Origin: Clostridiales bacterium
Lineage (GTDB): Bacteria > Bacillota > Dehalobacteriia > UBA4068
Assembly (NCBI GenBank): GCA_009783415.1
Contig: WRHF01000004.1
Coordinates: 1 to 35,534, forward strand
Reading direction: 5' to 3'
Length of the DNA: 35,534 nt
The notes beneath the pieces are model-generated. The model was not told where the DNA came from. It made no database searches and saw nothing but the letters and a program-made list of their open reading frames with translations. The translations under genes and the position numbers were made by a program. This document shows positions 17,257 through 25,827 of the stretch, piece by piece. Each line of letters begins with the position of its first letter. Within the stretch, counting starts at the first letter, position 1.

Positions 17257-17360
17257 ATAAAAATAAGTTGTTTGCTTCAATAGTTTTCGCGGAGCGAAAA
17301 GTTACCGGCATTCTGAATTCTGAATTCTGAATTCTGAATACATGTGCTCGAAGAGCGCAT
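17257..17360 (-). repeat. Dispersed repeat family A, copy 4, right after the permease stop
   Basis: Reverse complement: tgcgctcttcgagcacatgtattcagaattcagaattcagaattcagaatgccggtaacttttcgctccgcgaaaactattgaagcaaacaacttattttta. Confidence 0.88.
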
Positions 17361-18463
17361 TAAATCATTTCTTCTTCCAAAATGTCAATGGTATCAACTT
17401 TTTGCATAGCAAAGAATATAGCCGGCTGCATAGCGGCAAAGATCAAAAAAAGGCAGGCAAAGCAGTGCAATAGCTCTTTGGCCATAAATAATGATATGTT
17501 CAACCCCAGGGGGATAATAATAAAGCATTTGACTAAAAAATATAAGACAATAGATAAAGCAGAACCAATCAGGATAGAAATGCCGAAAACAAATAAGAGT
17601 TTTTTGAGAACAGATAAGTAAATATCTTTTTTGGAAAAACCAATCGAATAATAAAAACACAGTTCCGCTTGCCTGTCCCGGATATATAAGCTAAGCAAGG
17701 CCATCAAACACAGGATAATCAAGACAACAGCGGTAGTTTTTATGAGAAAATAAATTCTATATTCGATATTAGCATATCTTTGCTGAATATCCTTTTGGCT
17801 AAAGTAGTCTTCTGCCACCAGATTATTCGGATCCTCAATCTTAAGTTTTTCATCCGATAAATTCTTAGAATAGTTGATATTATTGCCGGAAGAAAGAATC
17901 ACAACACTTTGGAGATCAGGGGAATCAGCTATGCCGGCAACCAAATAACAGTCGCTTTCTAAAATGCCAATAATTTCCAGTTGGCCTCCCAGGCTATCAC
18001 CTATTTTCAGATTTTGATTGGTGGCATACTTTTGATCCACAATGATTTCATGGTTTTTTTCCGGTAATCTACCGCGGGTCAAAGTGGCTGATGTGTATTC
18101 CAGAATAATTTTTATATCTTCTCGGCTGACCAGGTAGGCCTTGGCCAAAGGCCGGTTTTCAAAAATCGTATTGATATCTATTCTAACCGGATCACAAGGA
18201 AGAACATGATCTATCTCTGGAATTTTTTCCAAACTCTTTATCAAACCATCAATGCTGATGTTGTTTGCGATAGGGGATATGACCTGAAGTTTTTCTGCTT
18301 GATACAGCAGAATTCTCTCCATGACTTCTCCGGAGGGCTGTAATATGAATGCCATACTGTAGAGCATGATAATAAACACGGATACGCTTAGAATCAAAGT
18401 AAATAATCTTTGCCTGTTATTCTTAATATAATATTTCACTGATAACCCAGTCTGACCCTTCAT
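17360..18463 (-). CDS. ABC transporter permease (FtsX/MacB-like)
   Basis: MKGQTGLSVKYYIKNNRQRLFTLILSVSVF start with RBS GAGAGG at 18463; RDRQAELCFYYSIGFSKKDIYLSVLKKLLFV; C-terminal TM helices. Confidence 0.82.
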   Translation of the reverse strand: MKGQTGLSVKYYIKNNRQRLFTLILSVSVFIIMLYSMAFILQPSGEVMERILLYQAEKLQVISPIANNISIDGLIKSLEKIPEIDHVLPCDPVRIDINTIFENRPLAKAYLVSREDIKIILEYTSATLTRGRLPEKNHEIIVDQKYATNQNLKIGDSLGGQLEIIGILESDCYLVAGIADSPDLQSVVILSSGNNINYSKNLSDEKLKIEDPNNLVAEDYFSQKDIQQRYANIEYRIYFLIKTTAVVLIILCLMALLSLYIRDRQAELCFYYSIGFSKKDIYLSVLKKLLFVFGISILIGSALSIVLYFLVKCFIIIPLGLNISLFMAKELLHCFACLFLIFAAMQPAIFFAMQKVDTIDILEEEMI

Positions 18464-18482
18464 AACAAACCTCTCATTTAAC

Positions 18483-19196
18483 TTAATTTTCAGGTTCCTC
18501 TTCGGGATCATCATAAGTCTGATCCGAATCAGTGGTTTCAATAGGCAGGTCTTTTTTAAGTGCCATCACGAGTTGAATCCTGTCACTAATGCCGGTTTTT
18601 TCATAAATAGATGACATATAATTTCTTACTGTTCCTTCGGCAATAAATAGTTTTTCCGCGATCTGACTGTTTGTGCATCCGCTCGCCAGGAGCCTGCAAG
18701 TTTGACGTTCGCGTAAGGTCATGTTCTCAAACAGTATTTTTTTGCTGATCGGCGCATCTTCATTTGTTTGTCGGGCAATCTTGCGGATCCATTTCAGAAC
18801 TCTTCTGTCAAAAATGCTTTGCCCCTGCAGCAAAAGTTTTATGGCATGGATAAGCTTGTCGGAAAGATCCTTGGTGATATAGCTGTCCGCCCCACTTATG
18901 ATAGCCTCCGCTATATCTTTTTCCCCACAAAATGTTGTCAGAACCATTTTTTTCATAAAGGGATATTTGCCATTGAGGTCGCAGATCAATTGGATTCCGT
19001 TCATCACAGGCATTTCTAAATCTATCAGCATCAGATCCGCTTGGATTTCTTCTAAAAGCAACAAAGCTTCCTTTCCGTTATAGGCGGTCCCTACAACCTC
19101 GAACCCCCCCCTTTTTTCCAGTATTATCTTGAGGTTTTCTACTATATCATGGTCATCATCGACAACAATTATCGTTTGCTTATCTATCATTGCCAT
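18483..19196 (-). CDS. Response regulator, NarL/LuxR family
   Basis: IIVVDDDHDIVENL, LMLIDLEMPVMNG receiver; ENMTLRERQTCRLLASGCTNSQIAEKLFIAEGTVRNYMSSIYEKTGISDRIQL LuxR HTH. Start may be 19190. Confidence 0.95.
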   Translation of the reverse strand: MAMIDKQTIIVVDDDHDIVENLKIILEKRGGFEVVGTAYNGKEALLLLEEIQADLMLIDLEMPVMNGIQLICDLNGKYPFMKKMVLTTFCGEKDIAEAIISGADSYITKDLSDKLIHAIKLLLQGQSIFDRRVLKWIRKIARQTNEDAPISKKILFENMTLRERQTCRLLASGCTNSQIAEKLFIAEGTVRNYMSSIYEKTGISDRIQLVMALKKDLPIETTDSDQTYDDPEEEPEN

Positions 19197-20436
19197 TCAC
19201 CTCTAAAATTGGAATTGTGATTTCTACCGCAAAGCTCTCCGTTGTTTTTAGCTGGTATGCTCCCCCGCATTCACGGACATATTTTTCTATGTTTTTCAAG
19301 CCGAAGCCATCATTTAATTTGCTAAGTTTTTGTTCTTCGGAAAGTGAAATGAAGGAAAGACCGTTGTCCGACACGCATAGCTTAAGATAAGCTCTGCTAT
19401 ATGTTAGAAGTACAGTTATCGTGGTAATATCGGCAGTCTTTGAGGCATTGGTCAATAATTCCATCAATGCTCCGGTAATAAACTCCCCATGCCTTTTGGG
19501 GACAGATATATCCGGGGGTTGATCCTTTAGGTTGTGGACAAGTTTTAGCGGCGTGCAGGAGATGAACTCTTCCGCGCTTAAATGCATGTAGGATACCAGG
19601 TCGGATAAGGCGGCGCTTTCGTTTTCCGGATCCATGATCCTGACGATCTGGCGAATGGATTCCAAGCCTTCAGACATCTTATCCCTGGCGATCAGGATTT
19701 TCTTCATAGACTCATCAGGGCAAAGATCATGCAAAATGTGGGCGGCCTCCAGGGTCATTATCGAAGAGGTGATCGCATGGCCTACGACATTATGGATATT
19801 AAGACTCATGGTTTCCCGTTCCTTGTTGCGAGCATTTTGGATTTCAATATCCTTTTGCAGGGCCAACCTATTGCTGAATAGTTTTTCAGTCAGCGCGTTT
19901 ACAGATGAAGCGCTCATGATCTTTTCAATATCTGACAGCCTTTCCAGGTAGTTGCCGAAGTAAAAAAAAAGGACAAAGCAGATCACCGCATTTAGAACCA
20001 GAGCTGCGGAAGTAATGAGGATATTTATTGCCCGCAGCTCATTTGATCCTACAAATGAAAAAATAAGTAGGGCAGCAATTAATATGATCAGCGTCAGGTA
20101 GCGGCCAAATCCTTGCTTTATCTCTATGATCTTGTGATAGCATAAAAGATAGGGTAATAGTAAAAGAGCTGTCCAGTGCAGGGATACAAGGCAAAGTATA
20201 AAATAGGCCGCAAATAAGCCGATCAATAAAGGCTTTCTCAGGGAAGACTCTTCACGCATTATATCCACTGCGAAATGCAAAAATACAATTGAACTGTATA
20301 GCAATAATAAAACATAATATTTGGCTTCTCTCTCAATACTGCCGGCTTCGATATTGCAGACGAACAAAAACGAGCCCAGTATGAGTATCATAAATAAAGC
20401 AACTATGTTTTTGGTTCTAATTATATCAGACTTCAT
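19180..20436 (-). CDS. Sensor histidine kinase (NarL-partner type, multi-TM)
   Basis: Several N-terminal TM helices; H-box SLNIHNVVGHAITSSIMTLEAAH; HATPase LMELLTNASK, VSDNGLSF, NDGFGLKNIEKYV. Overlaps the response-regulator gene. Confidence 0.9.
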   Translation of the reverse strand: MKSDIIRTKNIVALFMILILGSFLFVCNIEAGSIEREAKYYVLLLLYSSIVFLHFAVDIMREESSLRKPLLIGLFAAYFILCLVSLHWTALLLLPYLLCYHKIIEIKQGFGRYLTLIILIAALLIFSFVGSNELRAINILITSAALVLNAVICFVLFFYFGNYLERLSDIEKIMSASSVNALTEKLFSNRLALQKDIEIQNARNKERETMSLNIHNVVGHAITSSIMTLEAAHILHDLCPDESMKKILIARDKMSEGLESIRQIVRIMDPENESAALSDLVSYMHLSAEEFISCTPLKLVHNLKDQPPDISVPKRHGEFITGALMELLTNASKTADITTITVLLTYSRAYLKLCVSDNGLSFISLSEEQKLSKLNDGFGLKNIEKYVRECGGAYQLKTTESFAVEITIPILEVNGNDR

Positions 20437-20530
20437 AATATAAACTTTTCTCCCATTTCACAGCGCAGGGCTGCCCAATGTCCTGATAAAAACCGATTGT
20501 ATTCCCGCCGGGGGCCGGGGAATACAAGTT

Positions 20531-21286
20531 TTATATTTGCTTTTGGTTCAGAAATCCAAGCAATACCTGGGGCCTGATAAATATCTTATTCTTTTGCACA
20601 TCATTATAAGGTAAAGTTAGATGGTTATCAGCTAGACCCAGCTCTTCTAAGAGCAAAAGGATTCCTTTCAGGTTACTTTCGGTGTCGGTTATGCCCGGGA
20701 TCAGGGGGGTTCTGGGAATGATCCTTATTTCTTCCTTGACCAGATGACGCAGATTATCCAGAATAAGCAGGTTGTCCCGGCCGGTATACTTCTTATGTTC
20801 TTCGGGATCGATCAGCTTGAGGTCATAGAGGATACAGTCAAGATAGGGCAAAACCAGATCTTTGAAAGCTGAAAAATCAAAATAACCGCAGGTTTCAATT
20901 GCGCAGCTGATCTCCTTATCTCTAAGTATCTTAGCAAACTCACCAATAAATTCCATATGCAGGGTCGGCTCTCCGCCGCTGAGCGTAACCCCGCCGCCTG
21001 AAACCCTATAATAGGTAATATCTTCGCTGACCATGGATACAAGTTCGTTGATAGTACATTGCATCCCAATAGAGGAAAGCGCTCCATAGGGGCATAAATC
21101 AAGGCAATTGCCGCAGTTTTGGCAGAGTTTGCCGGTATAGGAATATTCAAAATACTGATTTTTGGAAACCGGATTATGGCACCATAAGCAATCTAAGGGG
21201 CATCCTTTAAAAAACACTACGGTTCTGATCCCGTCACCATCATCAATACTGCCCCTTTTGATTTGAAAAATGAATGGTGTTTTCAT
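20531..21286 (-). CDS. Glycyl-radical enzyme activating protein (radical SAM)
   Basis: DDGDGIRTVVFFKGCPLDCLWCHNP (CxxxCxxC), extra cluster CQNCGNCLDLCPYGAL, SGGGVTLSGGEPTLH. Confidence 0.94.
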   Translation of the reverse strand: MKTPFIFQIKRGSIDDGDGIRTVVFFKGCPLDCLWCHNPVSKNQYFEYSYTGKLCQNCGNCLDLCPYGALSSIGMQCTINELVSMVSEDITYYRVSGGGVTLSGGEPTLHMEFIGEFAKILRDKEISCAIETCGYFDFSAFKDLVLPYLDCILYDLKLIDPEEHKKYTGRDNLLILDNLRHLVKEEIRIIPRTPLIPGITDTESNLKGILLLLEELGLADNHLTLPYNDVQKNKIFIRPQVLLGFLNQKQI

Positions 21287-21833
21287 TGGTTCCTCCCGGG
21301 GGTAATGCCATATTTCTGAGTGTTAAGGCCATATAGGCGAATTTGATCAAATAGTTTAAATTGCCTTTGAAGTCGATCTCCTGTTTAAGGGCTGCCTCAA
21401 AGATATTGGGCGGATAGGAAAGCAGTAATTTCATGATCGCTTCTCCGTCTTTGAAAACAAGGGTGACCTTAGGATCCGAAACCTGTCTTTTTCGAATCTT
21501 GAGCTTATTATCTTTAAATATCGCCGCGACATGTATATTGGATTTTCCGTTAATAAACAAATACTCCGCTTCAAAATCCTTGATGTTTTTCCGGAAGTTG
21601 GAATCGATTATCAGAATAAGGCTCATTATTCTCAACAATACAACTAAGAACTTATCCGCCACCGCCCTTGAAATTATTCCCACTAACGCCCTCTTGATAA
21701 TGCCGAGAAACTTGCCAAAGTAGTGTTTTATCCTGATCTCTCTAAAGTGAATGGGATTTTCTGCCGTTTTATGCGGATTCTCTTCTGTTTTACCCGGATT
21801 GTCTGCTAATTTAGGTGCAGTGATCGTATTCAT
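21243..21833 (-). CDS. Hypothetical protein, SCP2-like sterol/lipid-binding fold (tentative)
   Basis: FINGKSNIHVAAIFKDNKLKIRKRQVSDPKVTLVFKDGEAIMKLLLSYPPNIFEAALKQEIDFKGNLNYLIKF matches the SCP2-like pattern. Lies between glycyl radical enzyme and activase and overlaps the latter. Confidence 0.55.
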   Translation of the reverse strand: MNTITAPKLADNPGKTEENPHKTAENPIHFREIRIKHYFGKFLGIIKRALVGIISRAVADKFLVVLLRIMSLILIIDSNFRKNIKDFEAEYLFINGKSNIHVAAIFKDNKLKIRKRQVSDPKVTLVFKDGEAIMKLLLSYPPNIFEAALKQEIDFKGNLNYLIKFAYMALTLRNMALPPGGTNENTIHFSNQKGQY

Positions 21834-24239
21834 TTACAGCACCGCCCTTCCGTTGATATCATATTCGGCCCGCAATATCAATTCATCCTTCATCCGTTCG
21901 GTCAAATTATTAAAATAAGCGGAATAGCCGGAAACACGCACCAGCAGGTTGGGATAATTGTCCGGGTTCAATTTGGCGTCAATGAGCATTTGCCGCGACA
22001 TGATATTGAACTGTATTTGCTGTCCGCCATTGATGAAGTAGGCTTCGACATAATCGCCTAAGCGCTTGATATCTTCACTGCCTTCTATCGAAGGAAATTT
22101 GATGTTCAAAGCTTCCCCGCCCGGTATGTTCTCACAGCCCAGAGAAGCAACGCTGTTCAGGCATTCCGTCAGGCTTCTGACCGCATGCGGTACGGGTGTG
22201 ATCCCGCTGGAAAAGGGTAGCGCCGCTCTGCGCCCGCTGGGCAGGGCATGAGTTACTTGGCCCAGCCCCGAATGCTGGGTCATGGTCCAGTAAGCGGGCC
22301 GGTACTTTCCTCCGCGATGATTGGTATGGCTTTGATAGGTGTCATGCAAAAAGCGGATGACTTCTCCTGACATTCCGGATTCGCTCTCGGCCTTGGTTCC
22401 GTATTTTAAGGCATAATGCTTTATTATCTGCCGTAAATACTCATACCCGTCATAATCAGCTTTCAAAGCATCTTGGAGCAGGCGCATGGTATAGTGTGTT
22501 TCCTCCAGCAGATAGCGGATCGCGTTCAGTGAATCCACAACATCGGCAAAACCGACATGGGTAACCCCCGAAGAATTATAGATTGCCCCTCCGCAAATAA
22601 GGTCGCATCCCTTTGTCAAAGGGCCTTCAAACAGCGCCGACAGCAGCGGGGTAGGCAGCATCTGCTGATGGATCTTGGCCATCTGTTCATTTAAGTCAAT
22701 GGCTTGGCCGATCAGCCAGCCGGTTTGCTTTTGAAAAGCTGCCCAAAAGTCGTTAAAATTGGTAAAATCTTCCAATTCACCGGTTGAGGGGCCAAATTGC
22801 TCTTCCCCGGTACTATAACGCCTGCCATTATACATAGCCATTTCCAGAGGCGCTGTCAAATTGAGGATAACGGCGCTGGAAGAGTCATAACTCCTGCCTG
22901 GTATCCCCAGCTCAACACAGCCGATTATGGCATAATCCCGGGCATGTTCGATGGAGGCGCCGTGACTGTGAAGGGTCTCGATATTGGCGTCGTCGTTATG
23001 GAATGCAGGGATAGCTTTGGTTTTGGCTATCACCTCGGCGACCCGGTTGCGGTACCTTTTTTCGTTTTTTTCATAATGAAAGCGGGCATTCATATTTGGT
23101 TCGCGCAAACCCAACAGCTCGGTTGCTCTCAGCATGATATAGGTCAGATCATTTACCGCGTCCTCGCCCTCCTTATTGATACCTCCCAGGGTAACTGCGG
23201 GTGCGGTGCCGGCGCCTCCAAACAACTCTTCCGACATTTCCGGAACCAGGTTGACATTGTCGCCTATTTTGATCCAAAGATTACCAACTATCTCCAAAGC
23301 TTCTTCAACTGTCAGGATGCCGGAGGCGATATCTGCTTGATAATAGGGGTAAAGAACCTGGTCAAGGCGTCCGGGACTGATTGCCATGTTCATATTTTCC
23401 GCATGAATAGCGACCAGGCAAAGCCAGAGGCAACTGACCGCTTCATAAAAGCCGGCAGCGGGTTTCGCGGGCACATGGGCGCAAGCCCTGGCCATCCGCA
23501 GGAAGCGGGCTTTATCTTTGGGGTTTTTTTGGTTTTGGGCAAGCCGGTGGGCTTCTATGCCAAGATGCCTGACATATCTTAAGAAGCCTTTCAGGACAAT
23601 GCTTGCCGCATTATAAAAATCTTTGCTTTCGGTTTTTTGGGCAGCTTTTTGCTCTGCCTCTTCAATGATAGCATCCAAGCCTTCCTGCAAAACACGCTCA
23701 AAAAAAGGAACCGTATGGGATATGCAGCCGGCTTTTCCCGCTACAAAAAAGATGATTTTCTCCAGCATCCGGGTCGAGATACTCTCACCGAATTCCTTTT
23801 TGGTAGCGCTCAGCACATCCCGGTCCAGCCAATAGGGATAAATTTGAAAATTCAGCTTTTGTGCATCTTCTTTAGACAGAACTTGAGGATTTTTTTCCCT
23901 GGTACTGATAGTATTAAGCTCTGCCCAGATCATCATCCCGATATATTCCGGATAAAGCGGCGCTGATTTTAGCTTGGAGCCGGTGGTTCCGGCAAGCAGA
24001 TTGCCGTCAGGAAAAACAGCCTCTTTATTTTTGAGATAATGGGCGACCGTATTGGCGCGGAAGATGATAGGCGGTTGCCCATCTCCGTCATGGGCCTGCA
24101 TGTATTCGGTAATCAATCCGGCGCGCTCAATACAAACCTCAACAGGAGCGGATAGCAGGGTATCGCGCAAGGCAGCCAAATCTTTGAGTTCGTTAAGCGT
24201 AACTCCACTCAAACGGATATCTTCAAGTGTTACAGACAT
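21834..24239 (-). CDS. Glycyl radical enzyme, pyruvate formate-lyase family; substrate unknown
   Basis: Active-site Cys motif YAIIGCVELGIPGRSYDSSSA; C-terminal glycyl radical loop LLVRVSGYSAYFNNL; PFL-like N-terminus; activase two genes downstream. Confidence 0.94.
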   Translation of the reverse strand: MSVTLEDIRLSGVTLNELKDLAALRDTLLSAPVEVCIERAGLITEYMQAHDGDGQPPIIFRANTVAHYLKNKEAVFPDGNLLAGTTGSKLKSAPLYPEYIGMMIWAELNTISTREKNPQVLSKEDAQKLNFQIYPYWLDRDVLSATKKEFGESISTRMLEKIIFFVAGKAGCISHTVPFFERVLQEGLDAIIEEAEQKAAQKTESKDFYNAASIVLKGFLRYVRHLGIEAHRLAQNQKNPKDKARFLRMARACAHVPAKPAAGFYEAVSCLWLCLVAIHAENMNMAISPGRLDQVLYPYYQADIASGILTVEEALEIVGNLWIKIGDNVNLVPEMSEELFGGAGTAPAVTLGGINKEGEDAVNDLTYIMLRATELLGLREPNMNARFHYEKNEKRYRNRVAEVIAKTKAIPAFHNDDANIETLHSHGASIEHARDYAIIGCVELGIPGRSYDSSSAVILNLTAPLEMAMYNGRRYSTGEEQFGPSTGELEDFTNFNDFWAAFQKQTGWLIGQAIDLNEQMAKIHQQMLPTPLLSALFEGPLTKGCDLICGGAIYNSSGVTHVGFADVVDSLNAIRYLLEETHYTMRLLQDALKADYDGYEYLRQIIKHYALKYGTKAESESGMSGEVIRFLHDTYQSHTNHRGGKYRPAYWTMTQHSGLGQVTHALPSGRRAALPFSSGITPVPHAVRSLTECLNSVASLGCENIPGGEALNIKFPSIEGSEDIKRLGDYVEAYFINGGQQIQFNIMSRQMLIDAKLNPDNYPNLLVRVSGYSAYFNNLTERMKDELILRAEYDINGRAVL

Positions 24240-24353
24240 CTCATCATCCCCTTACTTCAGTGGTCAGTGGTTAAACACAGTTATTTTTTCGCTCCATGAA
24301 GTAGTTTTTCTGAACTTACCATAATTTTACAATATTATTTCTCTTTCCGCAAG

Positions 24354-24429
24354 TGACTGAAGTCATATCTAAACCATGACTTCAGTCATGTTTTTTGCAT
24401 GGTTGACTATGACTTCAGTCATAGTCAAC
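24354..24429. promoter_or_regulatory. Cluster of three TGACTNNAGTCA palindromes upstream of the glycyl radical enzyme
   Basis: TGACTGAAGTCA (24354), TGACTTCAGTCA (24377), GTTGACTATGACT-TC-AGTCATAGTCAAC (24402-24429). Confidence 0.8.
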
Positions 24430-24484
24430 TCCTATTTTTATCTTAAAGACGCAAAGTATCAATAAATAATCATAGATTTTAGCC

Positions 24485-25801
24485 TTACCTCCGGCTTCCT
24501 GCTTCCGGCTTCTGTCTTCTTGAGGGCGTAGTCCCCAAGGCAATTTCCTGATAGCTTGACATCTGTTCCATACTCCCGATTGATGAATATTCTCCTGTCA
24601 CATTATAAACATGTTTGTAAGCGAGCTCATTATACATAAAAAACAAATCGCTGATATCCCTGGAAATCATCGGGAATACGGCGCGAGCCTGATCGCCATG
24701 TTCCGAATAGATATCAGAAAGTTCTCTGCTATCAATGTCAAGCTTATTGAGGACCCTTCTATTTTTATAGTTCAGGCGTTGCAGCTTTATCTCGATGAAC
24801 TTGTTTTTTTGATAACAATAGGAAATATTTGGGAATATCCTGGACCATCTCTCTTTGTTTTCAACATGGTCTTTTTGATTATTGATGTTTTGGGCTATTG
24901 CCAGTTTTCTCTTTAAAATATGCCATTCATCACTATTTGGGGCAGGTTTGCCTGTTATTTTGCATAGTATTTTCAGGATCCGCCGGGAACAGTCGGCAAA
25001 GGCTTCCGAGTTGTTACGCTCAATAACAGACTCCATGTCTCCATCTTTCCTCATCTTAGTATAAAGAAGAATCTTACGTTCGCAAAAATCGGTTACGGAA
25101 TCAGCATTGCAGTGACCGATAGACGGCAACGTACGGAAAAAGATTCTTTCGGCTAAATTCATATTGCAATTTGTTGCTGGCTTGGCAAAGTGCTTTCCCA
25201 AAAATGTATTTCTCAGCCTAAAAGAGGGTTGGCTGATCATTTGCCAAGGGTGTTTAGTTTCCAACCCGGCAATATAAAATTCGTTTTCCCAGCCATGAAA
25301 GCCGGAAAAGCCATCGTGTGAATAGGTGTCGGCATAAATATGCAGCATCATGCCCAAGGCCATTAGGGAATATTTGTCTTTGAGGTTCACCTTTTCAACT
25401 GTTTCTTTCATCAGATGATTTATGAGAAGGTCATCTTTTTTACTTGCCATAATACAGCGGTAATTGCTGCGGTCGGCATCTTCCGGTAATTCGGGAAAAG
25501 GCACAGGTAAAATAAAATGAAAGGGCATTAAGGTATGAATCTGATAATTATGAGATCTGGAATTAAGCAAACTGAATCCGGTAGGGCATGGGGCAAAAGT
25601 CCACCGGTTATCGCATAATCTGTCAGCCAGGCTATTTTTCAGAAAAAACTCCGGAGGTTCCCTGTCCACTATAAAGGGTTTGCGCATAATATAATCATCA
25701 ACATATTGAGAAAAGTAGGCGATAAACTGCGCGGTTTCGTCGCTGAATCCGGCATAATATGCCAGCGTTTTCACTGTGTAATAGTGATAATTTACCAACA
25801 T
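24485..25801 (-). CDS. DUF6765-like protein (possible metal-dependent, phospholipase C-like HD/H-rich fold)
   Basis: NYHYYTVKTLAYYAGF, SLMALGMMLHIYADTYSHDGFSGFHGWEN; paralog of the next gene. Confidence 0.65.
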   Translation of the reverse strand: MLVNYHYYTVKTLAYYAGFSDETAQFIAYFSQYVDDYIMRKPFIVDREPPEFFLKNSLADRLCDNRWTFAPCPTGFSLLNSRSHNYQIHTLMPFHFILPVPFPELPEDADRSNYRCIMASKKDDLLINHLMKETVEKVNLKDKYSLMALGMMLHIYADTYSHDGFSGFHGWENEFYIAGLETKHPWQMISQPSFRLRNTFLGKHFAKPATNCNMNLAERIFFRTLPSIGHCNADSVTDFCERKILLYTKMRKDGDMESVIERNNSEAFADCSRRILKILCKITGKPAPNSDEWHILKRKLAIAQNINNQKDHVENKERWSRIFPNISYCYQKNKFIEIKLQRLNYKNRRVLNKLDIDSRELSDIYSEHGDQARAVFPMISRDISDLFFMYNELAYKHVYNVTGEYSSIGSMEQMSSYQEIALGTTPSRRQKPEAGSRR

Positions 25802-25827
25802 TGTTCCATGCCTTTTCCTTATTAAAA

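Noticed and set aside
17222-17311. N-terminal extension of the ABC ATPase ORF (MPVTFRSAKTIEANNLFLF...)
   Set aside because: Translation of a family A repeat; a better start with RBS exists at 17221. The ORF at 6194-6448 (-) similarly reads through a repeat.
22797-23582. 261-aa + strand ORF
   Set aside because: Antisense to the glycyl radical enzyme, whose motifs are intact; low-plausibility protein.
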